Below, one piece after another: positions 35,953 to 45,107 of a stretch of 64,000 bases of DNA (position 1 is the first letter of the stretch; the number at the start of each line of letters is the position of its first letter). Origin of the DNA: Pseudarthrobacter sp. NamE5 (GTDB lineage Bacteria; Actinomycetota; Actinomycetes; Actinomycetales; Micrococcaceae); assembly GCF_005796225.1 (NCBI RefSeq), contig NZ_VAHO01000005.1, positions 1 through 64,000 of the forward strand, given 5' to 3'. The notes below the pieces were generated by a model, which saw only the letters and a program-made list of their open reading frames with translations, was not told the origin of the DNA and searched no databases. The translations under genes and the position numbers were made by a program.

Positions 35953-37323
35953 TTACCTCACCCCACGCAAAGACTGAGGATAGTATGTGACGTTGCGCGC
36001 GTCAACTTTCCGCTTCATGTATCTCCGAGCGGAGGCATAATCGGCTTGATTACTCTTGCGCCCGTATGTCCGCACGGAATTCTCGCCTTCTTTTGTGGCA
36101 GTGAAGTCAGCAGTGAGCCATCCTAGTGCTATCAGTTGCCGTTCCGCCTGACGAAAACGGTGGTACGAGATGTTGCTCGAAAGGATCGCCTCCTCGCGAG
36201 CAGTCCCGGCCACCGCAAGCACTAGAATCCCCCATTTCGCATCTCCACGTTTGACCGGTCGGTTGGCGGCTACCAATAGGTGCTGCTTTCGTATCCGTTG
36301 CTCGTGGCGTTCTTTCGCCTCTGTGTGCTGAGGGTTATAGCGAGTATCGTGGACCATAACTTCGTTTATATCCGGTGGGATACGTTTGCCGGGGAATAGT
36401 GGCACATATCCTTCGCTCCCGGAAGATGAGTACAAAAAGTCGGGAACAGTGTTGGGGCACGACGACCCGAGCAAGACCGTTCGTGAAGCTATTTTTCTGA
36501 AGCCGAGACCCCGAGTATGTTTTTTCTTATTTTTGGGATCGCCATACTTTCTGAATAGGTCGAAGAGTTGTTCACGCGATTCAAGATCGCCTAAGTCGTG
36601 ATAAGTCTGCGTCAAATTCAGGGAGAAAATGTTCAAATGATCAATTAATGATTGCGCAACTAACTTATAGATATTTCCATACGTCGGTGGCATCGTGCTT
36701 GCCCAGGTTGTAATTGCTTCAGTGCCGGCTTTTGTGGCGGTCCAGGCTATTACTGAGATTCTAACATCGCAATTCGAAAAGGGTCCGGTAGTGCAGAACG
36801 CAGCAAGCCTATCAAGAGCATCGATTACTTGTTTTCCTGACCCTATGTTGTCAGTTATTAAGATGAAGTCAACTTTCTGTGAGGACTCCTTGAGTGCGTT
36901 GATTTCATGTCGGGTGCGAACTATAGGGTGAGGTTTCCTTGCTGCTGCATACCTGTCTTGGACTCGCCGGTACTCGCTTCTAATGATCACATCCAGGAGC
37001 TTTTCGGACCCCGAGTCGTAGTCGCGGACTTCGGATGGGTAGTAATCCTGATAAAGTTCTGGCTCGCGTTCTGGTTCTTGGTCCTTACCTATTTGGTCGC
37101 GCCAATAACGCTTGATATCCTCGAACGGGATAATCGATTCAATAATTATCTGCGATTGCCGTCGAGTAGTTATGTCCACTTTCTCCATCAACGCTTCTGA
37201 TAGATCGTGAGCAATTTCATCATTGGTAACGAAGCGCAATTTTGAAAGAATGAGTTCCGCAAGGGGACGTTCGGCGGCATTGAATTGGCGCAGCCAGGAC
37301 GAAATGGATGGACAGTTGAGCAT
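35953..37323 (-). CDS. PRTase-like protein, candidate type III retron effector
   Basis: The 456-residue protein starts with a helical region whose WLRQFNAAERPLAELILSKL, then RFVTNDEI, recalls PRTase-CE conflict proteins. At residues 153-166 it has FILITDNIGSGKQV, which fits the PRPP-binding loop of phosphoribosyltransferases (hydrophobic strand, Asp, Gly-Ser-Gly). The C-terminal part (ILSSNISYHRFRQAERQLIA followed by LGWLTADFTATK) looks like a winged helix. PRTase-like proteins with wHTH segments are partners of type III retrons. The stop lies 227 bases ahead of the reverse transcriptase start on the same strand. Assignment rests on motif and context. Confidence 0.6.
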   Translation of the reverse strand: MLNCPSISSWLRQFNAAERPLAELILSKLRFVTNDEIAHDLSEALMEKVDITTRRQSQIIIESIIPFEDIKRYWRDQIGKDQEPEREPELYQDYYPSEVRDYDSGSEKLLDVIIRSEYRRVQDRYAAARKPHPIVRTRHEINALKESSQKVDFILITDNIGSGKQVIDALDRLAAFCTTGPFSNCDVRISVIAWTATKAGTEAITTWASTMPPTYGNIYKLVAQSLIDHLNIFSLNLTQTYHDLGDLESREQLFDLFRKYGDPKNKKKHTRGLGFRKIASRTVLLGSSCPNTVPDFLYSSSGSEGYVPLFPGKRIPPDINEVMVHDTRYNPQHTEAKERHEQRIRKQHLLVAANRPVKRGDAKWGILVLAVAGTAREEAILSSNISYHRFRQAERQLIALGWLTADFTATKEGENSVRTYGRKSNQADYASARRYMKRKVDARNVTYYPQSLRGVR

Positions 37324-37504
37324 GTCGTAAGATTAGAGGCAACCCGGCCGGGACCCAACTTTGAAAGCTCTGGCTTCGAGCCCAGCTCTGCGCCAACGAT
37401 GGCAGCCAATTCTCGAGTGTCACGATTACAGGCGTAGGACTCAGACTTGAGGTTACACATACTGGTTGGTTGGTTTTGTCCCAACTACCAATTAGCCTGG
37501 CGCA
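37324..37504. promoter_or_regulatory. Divergent control region between retron-like and helicase genes
   Basis: About 180 bases separate the starts of the PRTase-like gene (minus) and the DUF3427 helicase (plus). Promoters for both must lie here. No clear palindromic operator was seen. Confidence 0.4.
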
Positions 37505-40500
37505 GTGGAAGAAAATGATGGGGGACGCGCTGGAGTACACCTGAGTGAGGGGCTGTACGAACTCCTGCACACACAAAGTCTTGAAAATCGGTTAGCGCTG
37601 GTGCCTACCCTGCAGGCAGGGCTCTTTGATGTGAATGACGAGGATGTGCCTGGTATTCTTTCCCGCCAGATCGGGGACGCCGTTCATCAAGCGTTATCCA
37701 AGGCGCCACCGGAGCAGCGGGTGGGGCTCGCCAACCGCCTTCTCGCGGAGATCAACTATCCCGACCGCATAACGGGGGGCCCCACGGAGCTTCGTTACCT
37801 TCAACGTCCTGACGTCGTTAGACACCGTCAATTGCGCCGTCCCGCGACGAGGCTTAGCGATTCGACTCTGCTTACTAACAGCAAGGACGAGCCCAACCTC
37901 GCCGCCGAACTCCGAGCAGAAATAGAGTCCGCGAACACCGTTGACCTTCTCTGCGCCTTCGTCCGATGGACCGGCTTGCGGCTCCTGGAACCTGCCTTAC
38001 AGCAGCTCAAAGAGCGCGGAGCAAAGCTCCGCGTCATCACCACCACTTACATGGGCGCGACGGAACGCCGCGCTATAGACGAGATGGTCAACCGGTACGG
38101 GGCTGAGGTGAAAATCAGCTACGAGACCCAGGCCACCAGGCTGCACGCTAAGGCCTGGCTGTTCCGTCGTAACACCGGATTCGACACCGCCTACGTAGGC
38201 AGCTCAAACCTGAGCCAGGCTGCTCTCCTCGACGGGCTTGAATGGAACGTCCGGCTTAGTTCCGTCGCAACACCCGCCCTCCTGCAGAAGTTCGAGGTCA
38301 CCTTCGACAGCTACTGGGAGCAGCGGGCTTTCCAGAGCTATGACCCGGAGCGCGACGGCGAAAAGCTGGACGATGCGTTGGAACGTAACGGCGGTCGGCG
38401 AACAGCGGCACCGGATGCAGCCACCGGGCTTGAGGTTCAGCCATTCCTCCATCAGGAGGAGATGCTGGAGGACTTGGAAGCTGAGCGCCTCAAGGGCTAC
38501 AACCACAACCTTCTGGTCGCCGCCACGGGCACCGGCAAAACAGTGATCGCGGCTCTGGACTACAAACGGCTAAGCGAAACCGCCGGCAGAGATCTAAAAC
38601 TGCTCTTCGTCGCCCACCGGCAGGAAATCCTGAAGCAAGCAATGCGCACCTACCGCGACGTCATGCAGGACGGCGCCTTCGGTGAGCTCTACGTGGGGGA
38701 GCACAAGCCGCAGGAGTGGAAGCACATCTTTGCGTCCGTTCAGTCGCTCTCTTCCCTCGGCATCGAGCAGCTGGAGCCAGACTTCTTCGACGTCGTCATC
38801 ATCGACGAGTTCCACCACGCCATGGCGCCCACGTACCGCCGCCTGCTCGACCATCTGAAACCGCAGCAGCTCCTCGGACTCACGGCGACCCCGGAACGTG
38901 GCGACGGCGTCGACGTCGCCAAGCAGTTCTTCGATGGCCGCACAGCCAGCGAACTTCGCCTCTGGGACGCACTCGACGCGGACCTGCTGGTGCCGTTCCA
39001 CTACTTCGGCGTCTCGGACGACGTCGACCTGAGCCAGTTGGAGTGGAAGCGCGGCAACTACGACACCACCCAGCTGAGCGCCCTTTACACGGGCAATGAC
39101 GCCCGCGCCGCCAAGGTGATCCGCGAACTTAGGGACAAAGTCACCAGCACCGACCAGATGCGGGCCATCGGCTTCTGCGTCTCCGTCCAGCACGCCCGCT
39201 ACATGGCCGAAGTATTCAACCGGGCCGGCATTGCCTCCGTCGCCGTCGACGGCACCACTGACAATGCTGACCGCGAGGAAGCCCTCAGGCGCCTGGGCAA
39301 CCGGGAGATCAACTGCATCTTCGCCGTCGACCTTTTCAATGAAGGCCTGGACCTGCCGCAGGTGGATACAATCCTGCTGCTCCGGCCCACCCAGAGCGCC
39401 ACGGTCTTCCTACAACAGCTGGGACGTGGGCTCCGGCGGGCCGAGGGCAAAGCGGTGCTGACGGTCCTGGACTTCATCGGCCAGCAGCGCCGTGAGTTCC
39501 GCTTTGATCTGCGCTACCGGGCGCTGACCGGCTACGGGCGCAAGGAGCTGGAAAAGGCTGTCGAGGACGAGTTCCCCTACCTACCCTCCGGCTCGCAGAT
39601 CGTGCTGGACCGGGTGGCGCAGAAGGTGGTCCTGGACAACATCAAGGCACAGCTGCGGTTCAACCGGGCGCAGCTGGTCCGGGACATTGCCTCCTACGCC
39701 GAGACCGAGCTGGAGGCCTATCTGGAGCAGTCGGGGAACGACGTGAAGACGATCTACCGGTCCACCAGGGACTCGTGGACCGGTTACCTCCGCCAGGCAG
39801 GACTGATCGAGGGGCTCTCACCACTGGAGACCGCATTGCGCGGGAAGCTTGAGGAGCTGTCGGACGCGGAGGAAAAGAAGCTACTGGGCCGTATGGCCGC
39901 GCTGATCCATGTGGACGATCCGGAACGGGCCGCTGCCTATTCGATGCTGGTTGCTCCTGATGCGCCCCGCTACGCGGACCTTGGCATGCGCGAGCAGACT
40001 TTTGCACGCATGCTGTTCTACACGCTGTGGGATGACGGCGGCGGATTCACAACGTACGACCACGGCCTGGACCACCTGCGCGGCTATCAGTTTGTGTGCC
40101 GCGAGATCCGCCAGGTGGTGAAGCTGGGGGTGTCCGCATCCAAGCACGCTGCCAAGGGCCTAGGCGCTGGGCTGCAGCACATCCCGCTGCTGTCGCACGC
40201 CACGTACCGGCGCGAGGAGGTTTTGGCGGCCTTGCAGTACGGCTCGCTGGAACAGGGCAAGAACGTCCAGCACCGGGAAGGCGTCGCATGGTGTTCGGCT
40301 ACGTCCACTGACGCCTTCTTCGTCACCCTGAACAAGGACGACAAGAAGCACTCTGCGACGACGATGTATAAGGACTACGCCATCAGTCCCGAGCTGTTCC
40401 ACTGGGAATCTCAAAACGCGACGTCGCCAACCAGCAAAACGGGACGGCGGTACCTTGACCGGGCCTCCCACGGCTCGAGGATTCTGATCTTCACGAGGGA

Positions 40501-40660
40501 CACGGCGGACGACGAGACCGGGCTGACTGTTCCTTACACTTGCCTTGGTCAGGTGGACTACGTGCAGCACTCAGGCGAGAAGCCGATCGCGATCACGTGG
40601 AAGCTTCATCGGCCAATGCCTGCGGATGTGTATGCGACAGCGGCGGCTGTGGGGCATTAG
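37505..40660 (+). CDS. PLD nuclease-SF2 helicase-DUF3427 fusion protein
   Basis: The 1051-residue protein probably starts at GTG 37505; no good SD is visible. A phospholipase D-like domain (about residues 115-265) has LHAKAWLFRR and YVGSSNLSQAAL, a single HxK...GSxN motif. The SF2 helicase follows, with Walker A AATGTGKTVIAALD near 340, DEFHH near 431, LGLTATPERGDG near 460, and the second lobe with FAVDLFNEGLDLPQVD and QQLGRGLRRAEGK. The C-terminal DUF3427 domain includes YRREEVLAALQYGSLEQGK and ATMYKDYAISPELFHWESQN. Proteins of this layout are common in defence islands and related to restriction-type translocases. Function is inferred. Confidence 0.9.
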   Translation: MEENDGGRAGVHLSEGLYELLHTQSLENRLALVPTLQAGLFDVNDEDVPGILSRQIGDAVHQALSKAPPEQRVGLANRLLAEINYPDRITGGPTELRYLQRPDVVRHRQLRRPATRLSDSTLLTNSKDEPNLAAELRAEIESANTVDLLCAFVRWTGLRLLEPALQQLKERGAKLRVITTTYMGATERRAIDEMVNRYGAEVKISYETQATRLHAKAWLFRRNTGFDTAYVGSSNLSQAALLDGLEWNVRLSSVATPALLQKFEVTFDSYWEQRAFQSYDPERDGEKLDDALERNGGRRTAAPDAATGLEVQPFLHQEEMLEDLEAERLKGYNHNLLVAATGTGKTVIAALDYKRLSETAGRDLKLLFVAHRQEILKQAMRTYRDVMQDGAFGELYVGEHKPQEWKHIFASVQSLSSLGIEQLEPDFFDVVIIDEFHHAMAPTYRRLLDHLKPQQLLGLTATPERGDGVDVAKQFFDGRTASELRLWDALDADLLVPFHYFGVSDDVDLSQLEWKRGNYDTTQLSALYTGNDARAAKVIRELRDKVTSTDQMRAIGFCVSVQHARYMAEVFNRAGIASVAVDGTTDNADREEALRRLGNREINCIFAVDLFNEGLDLPQVDTILLLRPTQSATVFLQQLGRGLRRAEGKAVLTVLDFIGQQRREFRFDLRYRALTGYGRKELEKAVEDEFPYLPSGSQIVLDRVAQKVVLDNIKAQLRFNRAQLVRDIASYAETELEAYLEQSGNDVKTIYRSTRDSWTGYLRQAGLIEGLSPLETALRGKLEELSDAEEKKLLGRMAALIHVDDPERAAAYSMLVAPDAPRYADLGMREQTFARMLFYTLWDDGGGFTTYDHGLDHLRGYQFVCREIRQVVKLGVSASKHAAKGLGAGLQHIPLLSHATYRREEVLAALQYGSLEQGKNVQHREGVAWCSATSTDAFFVTLNKDDKKHSATTMYKDYAISPELFHWESQNATSPTSKTGRRYLDRASHGSRILIFTRDTADDETGLTVPYTCLGQVDYVQHSGEKPIAITWKLHRPMPADVYATAAAVGH

Positions 40661-41074
40661 TCCTACACAGAGTAGGTACTTCCCCGCGGGTCGCATGTCT
40701 GAAGAGGTCTTTATGGGCTGGAATCTCAAGATTGGCTCAAGAACAACTGAAGGTTTCCGAACGATCTCTTGATTTTTGTTTTTCAAGCAATGAAGGCAAG
40801 TAGTCTCAACGATGGGACCAGCCCTTGGAATGGGATGGCGTTGGGGGTTGTGAGAGGTGCAAGGACGTGGAGTACTTCCGACTTGTTTTTATCAGGGCAC
40901 GAAGCGGTGCGCGACTACTAGCTGGTAAGGCTGCCAGCTGTGCCATATTTGTACTTAAACGGGTTTCCAGGCCTCATGTCGCCCGTGTTGTGAGTCGCAA
41001 ACGTAAGGCAGAGCAAAGCCCAAGTTTTGCCTTCGCTCCTGTGCAGCTCTTCGTAGTCTAGGTGCCGGAGTAAA
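40661..41074. other. Gene-free region before the Hsp70-like operon
   Basis: About 410 bases with no convincing gene; a 78-codon plus-strand frame (40825-41061) has no motif and only a TTG start. CGGAG lies four bases before the ATG at 41075. The region should contain the operon promoter. Confidence 0.45.
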
Positions 41075-42211
41075 ATGGGTTTTTGGCAAACCGGCTATAT
41101 GGAATTTCGGGAAGTCACTGGCGACGGTCCTAATAACCAAGTTGAACCCAAGCCTGCAGCCTTCGTGTGTTCTAAGTGTCGAATTGAATTTTCCTCTGAG
41201 CGCGATCTGCGCGTACATAGCTTTGAGGGCCACGCGGTCAGACGTCCGGTTCTTGTGTTCAGAGGCAGGGAATGTGGTAGAAGTCGGCTTACCATTACTA
41301 CGGCAACTTCCGCGCATGATTGGGAAATCCGGAGCTCCAACATCGTCGAAGTTAATGATGTGCAGATGTCGGCTGACAGTGCTATCGAACTCTTGACAGC
41401 CCAGCGTAGCGGGATAGTGGATGTGACATTAGTTAACTCGGAAGTGGTCAAGAAGTCCCAGTTTGAATTCGCCCTCGCGGAGGAAGATGACCTTGACGGT
41501 GTTGACGCTGCGTTGGCACGTCTTATTGATGCTCGGGAGCTGAGCGCCCAAGCCGTCGATGACTTCATCATGCGTGCAATGGGGTATCGGAGCGCGGAGC
41601 GTTATGCCTCAGGTCTTGCTTTCTATCTTTACGGTGTTCTCGCACGCGAGGAACTTGCCGAGTCTGGAGTTAGCGGTAGGCACGGCAAAAGTGAGGAATA
41701 CGAAAGTAAATATGACAAAGCGGTGGGTATACTCGGAACGTTCGACCGTGTTCCTGCCGAGGCTATTTGTGGAATAGTCGCATTCCATTACAATCAATTT
41801 CAAAGGGCAATGGCACGAACAAAGAGTCAGCGCGTGTCTGAGGTTTCATTGCGCTTTCAGGCTTTGCTTCATGGATTACCTTGGCGGAGTGCGGCGATCG
41901 GCGACGCGGCGCATCCGGGCCTAGATTCAGCGCTCAGCGATTCAGCTATCGAGCAGGTCCTTATATGGAGTGCCTTGCCTCTTGACGGTTCGGCTGCAGC
42001 AGATGTTACTGAAGCCCTTTCACAAATTAGCGGCCAGCTACCTCGTGACATGTTCAAGTTGCACTTAGTTGCGGCCGAGCACTCGTACGCTGCCGGTGAC
42101 CTCACTGCTGCAAGCCGGCACGCCGAGTACCTTCGCCACAGCCGCAAGGCGGAGACTTGGTATGCAGATTTACAGCGTCGCCTTCAAGCCCAAGGAGCTT
42201 CAAAAACGTGA
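41075..42211 (+). CDS. C2H2 zinc-finger protein of the Hsp70-like operon
   Basis: The 378-residue protein has a textbook C2H2 finger at residues 32-53: Cys32-x2-Cys35-x12-His48-x4-His53 with the usual Phe and Leu spacers (FVCSKCRIEFSSERDLRVH). C2H2 fingers are rare in bacteria, Ros/MucR proteins being the main group. Residues 60-125 look beta-rich, and the rest is helical with TPR-like periodicity (LPRDMFKLHLVAAEHSYAAG followed by DLTAASRHAEYL). It is the first gene of a four-gene operon and overlaps the next gene by GTGA. I do not recognise the full-length family. The finger could contact nucleic acid or protein. Confidence 0.75.
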   Translation: MGFWQTGYMEFREVTGDGPNNQVEPKPAAFVCSKCRIEFSSERDLRVHSFEGHAVRRPVLVFRGRECGRSRLTITTATSAHDWEIRSSNIVEVNDVQMSADSAIELLTAQRSGIVDVTLVNSEVVKKSQFEFALAEEDDLDGVDAALARLIDARELSAQAVDDFIMRAMGYRSAERYASGLAFYLYGVLAREELAESGVSGRHGKSEEYESKYDKAVGILGTFDRVPAEAICGIVAFHYNQFQRAMARTKSQRVSEVSLRFQALLHGLPWRSAAIGDAAHPGLDSALSDSAIEQVLIWSALPLDGSAAADVTEALSQISGQLPRDMFKLHLVAAEHSYAAGDLTAASRHAEYLRHSRKAETWYADLQRRLQAQGASKT

Positions 42212-43341
42212 CCAAAAATCAGCGCCCAATTGATGGGCATGCAGTAAGCAAATACTTCTCGGAGCCTGAAGAATCTACTGTCGACATGCCAGGTCCGGTT
42301 GGAGTGAAAAATTCGCCCTTCGAATCGGTGCGCGAGCTGTTCCAATACGCATATGAGAACCCGGGCCGTAAACTGGTCTTTCCTCGTACCAGCTTATTCG
42401 CGCTCTCGTCGGATGAACAATCTAAGCAAGATGAAGTTCTGATCGTCAAGAATTTGGCTAAGGGCGATCCTTATCTTGCAGTGCCGCCCACGCTGTTGGC
42501 AGCTGTCGCGCAGCAGGATGTTGATCATCGCGCAGTGCAGCGAATACTTGAGCTCGTAGTTGTCGCATTGGCAGAGAACAGGGTTTTTGAGCAGGTGGTC
42601 CGACGACTGGCTAGTAATTCACCCGAGACTGCTCTCACGGCGCAAGACATAAGCGCACTGGCGGAGGAGCGAGCACATGAGGCTTTGGGCCTGAAGAAAT
42701 CCTCGGAAGTTATGAGTGCTCAGAGGCAACGCCTGCGAGTAAACGCGGTCATCACGTTCGAGCTATTTCAAATACTCCGTGAGCAATGGACGGAGGATCA
42801 GTTTGTTAAAGATATGGCAACGCTGATTTGGCGAACGTCTCCGTCTACTAGGATCTCGAAGGGAACTGCCGCGCTTCTGGCTACAGCCAAGAATACTGAA
42901 GCTTTAGGCCGCCTGTCACGGCATTTTGAACAGCACAATGGGCGCGCAAAAAGGGCTACGGCTGACGCACTGGCGCAAAGGGCATTTCAGGAGCGACGAG
43001 CGGAACACGCTGAATCAGCACGCAAGACGCTGGCAACGGAGCTTGATGCTTCGAGGGCGCAAATAGCTGACCTTGAGCAGACCCTTGACTCTTTAGGCCG
43101 CGAGCTTCGTCGGGAACGCAGCAATCGTGCAGTGGATAAGAGCCATCATGTAGATGACTATGAAGCGCTTCGCACGTTGATCATTCGTCGGCTAACCGCT
43201 CAGGTTGAGTTGCTGAGCGATGGACTACATGCACTACGCCACGGAAGCACGCAGGTCGCTGAGGAGTTCGTGGATCGCGCACTTAATGCCATAGACACGG
43301 AAGTTACAAGACTCAAAGACACTAGCGGGGGAACGCAATGA
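42208..43341 (+). CDS. Coiled-coil protein of the Hsp70-like operon
   Basis: The start is GTG at 42208, overlapping the upstream stop (GTGA) with AAGGAG about ten bases before it; the 377-residue product is nearly all helical. Residues about 260-330 have strong heptad spacing (RRAEHAESARKTLATELDAS, RAQIADLEQTLDSLGRELRR), so it probably forms a coiled-coil dimer. There is no enzymatic motif and no membrane segment. Its end overlaps the Hsp70-like start by ATGA, indicating translational coupling. It might act as a co-chaperone or sensor for the ATPase, which is inference. Confidence 0.75.
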   Translation: MTKNQRPIDGHAVSKYFSEPEESTVDMPGPVGVKNSPFESVRELFQYAYENPGRKLVFPRTSLFALSSDEQSKQDEVLIVKNLAKGDPYLAVPPTLLAAVAQQDVDHRAVQRILELVVVALAENRVFEQVVRRLASNSPETALTAQDISALAEERAHEALGLKKSSEVMSAQRQRLRVNAVITFELFQILREQWTEDQFVKDMATLIWRTSPSTRISKGTAALLATAKNTEALGRLSRHFEQHNGRAKRATADALAQRAFQERRAEHAESARKTLATELDASRAQIADLEQTLDSLGRELRRERSNRAVDKSHHVDDYEALRTLIIRRLTAQVELLSDGLHALRHGSTQVAEEFVDRALNAIDTEVTRLKDTSGGTQ

Positions 43342-45104
43342 TAGCGGGGTTTGACTTTGGCACAACCAATAGTTTGGTATCGGTCGTTGTTGGCGATCGT
43401 GTAATTGACGTTGTCGATGAGGAAGGGCGTCCGCACCCTTCCGTTGTGCGGTATGAGGGCGAGGAAGTAATCGTTGGCCGTGAGGCACGTAACGCGCTAG
43501 AGGAGGTGGGGCTGGGAGTCCACGGCAGCACCGTGCGCTCGCCCAAGTTTCTACTGGGTCAAGAGGTTGTAAGTGTTGGTGGTGTTGATCGTAGCCCCGT
43601 GGACATTGTCGCCGACGTCATCCGGCACGTGCGTACAGAATCACTGCAAAGCCGACAACGAGAAGTGCTTGGCGACCTTGCCCGCGCTGTCGTCACCATT
43701 CCGGTGAGTATGAACGGACCAAGGCGGCGGGCTCTGCGAGATGCCTGTTCGCAGGCGAGAATTTCGGTAGCTCAATTTGTTCACGAACCTTTGGCAGCGT
43801 TATACGGATATCTTCGGGGAGGGACTGACGCCGAAAGCACGATCAGAGGTCTTATGCGGCAAAATGTGCTCGTCGTTGACTGGGGTGGAGGGACCCTAGA
43901 CCTCACTTTGTGTCGGATTGAGCCCGGCAGAATCCTCCAACTCCGAAACGGTGGAACGGATCAGGTAGGCGGGGATAGATTTGATCAAGTTATTCGCGAC
44001 GAAGTCGTAGGCAGGTTTTCGAACAGTCATTGCATTGCTGACAACGATCGACCTAGCCGCGAGGCCCGGCTCCGGTTACTGCAGTCGACGGAGCGGAATA
44101 AGATCGCCCTTTCAGATCGTGCAGAAGTTACGTTTTACACTCCGAACTACTTCCCTGTTTCAGGTACGACACTCCAGTACACACTAAGTCGCCAGGAATT
44201 TGATGCGATAGCCCGTCCTCTCGTTGATCAGGGAATACGGGAAATTGAAGCTTTGCTCGACAGTGTGGGCATGGCCCCGGCCCAAGTCTCCCTTTGTCTA
44301 GTCGCTGGAGGCATGGCTGCGATGCCAAGTATCCGTAGGCGCATGCACGAGTTGTTTGGGCCTGGACGTGTAATTGTGCCGGCAAACAGCTCAACACTCG
44401 TTTCTCAAGGAGCAGCTTGGATTGCACACGATGCCCAGCGGCTGGTCCTGGCCAAACAGATTGAGCTGGAGATGGCGCGCGGTTACAGACTCCCCCTGCT
44501 GAGAGCTGGGACGCGGATGCCAATTGACGGGGACTCATGCGAGGACTCGTTTCACCTTTTCTGCACCGATCCAACGGATGGTGTTGCTAAGTTCTCGATA
44601 GTTACTCCGACGCAATTGACGGAGCAGCCGCAGGCCAGCGATCCTAGGACCTCTCTTGGCGTCATAGCGATCGACGTGGACGAAACGGCGCCCCCATTGG
44701 TTGAACGACTGGAACTGGACATCAAGATCGACGAGGATTTGATTCTGTCCCTCAGCGCCACATCAAGTCAGCGCCAAGACAAAGCTACGGCCTCATATTT
44801 CGACCTGGAGTTCGGCATTGCACTTCCGGGGAGTGAGCTTAAGGAAGATCTCGATGCCGGTGGTGCAGGAATATCATCCCCGGGGGGAGGCCTAACTATC
44901 CGCGCAAATGTGGCCGACAAGGCGGATCCCGCAATGGTGCCGGGAGACGTGCTATACAAACACAAGCGCACGGCATTCGCCCGTTTTGGAGGTCCTGATC
45001 AAGCAACGCAAGAGCAGCTGACGGAACATCTGTACTTTCAACCGTGCGCGGTATGCAAGCGCAAATGGGGGGACCCTGCCTGCCGATGTGCGTCGGTGGC
45101 CTAG
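43338..45104 (+). CDS. Hsp70-like ATPase with C-terminal cysteine cluster
   Basis: The 588-residue protein has the actin/Hsp70 nucleotide fold: IAGFDFGTTNSLVSVVVG (phosphate 1), ARAVVTIPVSMNGPRRRALR (connect 1 region), VHEPLAALYGYLRGG, VLVVDWGGGTLDLTLCRI (phosphate 2, near residue 180), QVGGDRFDQVIRDEV and LCLVAGGMAAMPSIRRRM (adenosine). A shortened beta-sandwich substrate domain follows (about 400-530). It lacks a normal lid and ends in CAVCKRKWGDPACRC, a Cys-x2-Cys-x8-Cys-x-Cys cluster likely to bind zinc. It is not housekeeping DnaK: no GrpE or DnaJ is adjacent and the end is different. It is the enzymatic core of the four-gene operon. Confidence 0.88.
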   Translation: MIAGFDFGTTNSLVSVVVGDRVIDVVDEEGRPHPSVVRYEGEEVIVGREARNALEEVGLGVHGSTVRSPKFLLGQEVVSVGGVDRSPVDIVADVIRHVRTESLQSRQREVLGDLARAVVTIPVSMNGPRRRALRDACSQARISVAQFVHEPLAALYGYLRGGTDAESTIRGLMRQNVLVVDWGGGTLDLTLCRIEPGRILQLRNGGTDQVGGDRFDQVIRDEVVGRFSNSHCIADNDRPSREARLRLLQSTERNKIALSDRAEVTFYTPNYFPVSGTTLQYTLSRQEFDAIARPLVDQGIREIEALLDSVGMAPAQVSLCLVAGGMAAMPSIRRRMHELFGPGRVIVPANSSTLVSQGAAWIAHDAQRLVLAKQIELEMARGYRLPLLRAGTRMPIDGDSCEDSFHLFCTDPTDGVAKFSIVTPTQLTEQPQASDPRTSLGVIAIDVDETAPPLVERLELDIKIDEDLILSLSATSSQRQDKATASYFDLEFGIALPGSELKEDLDAGGAGISSPGGGLTIRANVADKADPAMVPGDVLYKHKRTAFARFGGPDQATQEQLTEHLYFQPCAVCKRKWGDPACRCASVA

Positions 45105-45107
45105 CGG

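Noticed and set aside
40825..41061. 78-codon plus-strand frame before the Hsp70-like operon
   Set aside because: TTG start, no SD and no motif; the region is more likely a promoter region.
43338..45104. Considered as housekeeping DnaK
   Set aside because: The usual lid and tail are absent, a Cys cluster ends the protein, GrpE and DnaJ are not adjacent, and the neighbours are accessory genes.
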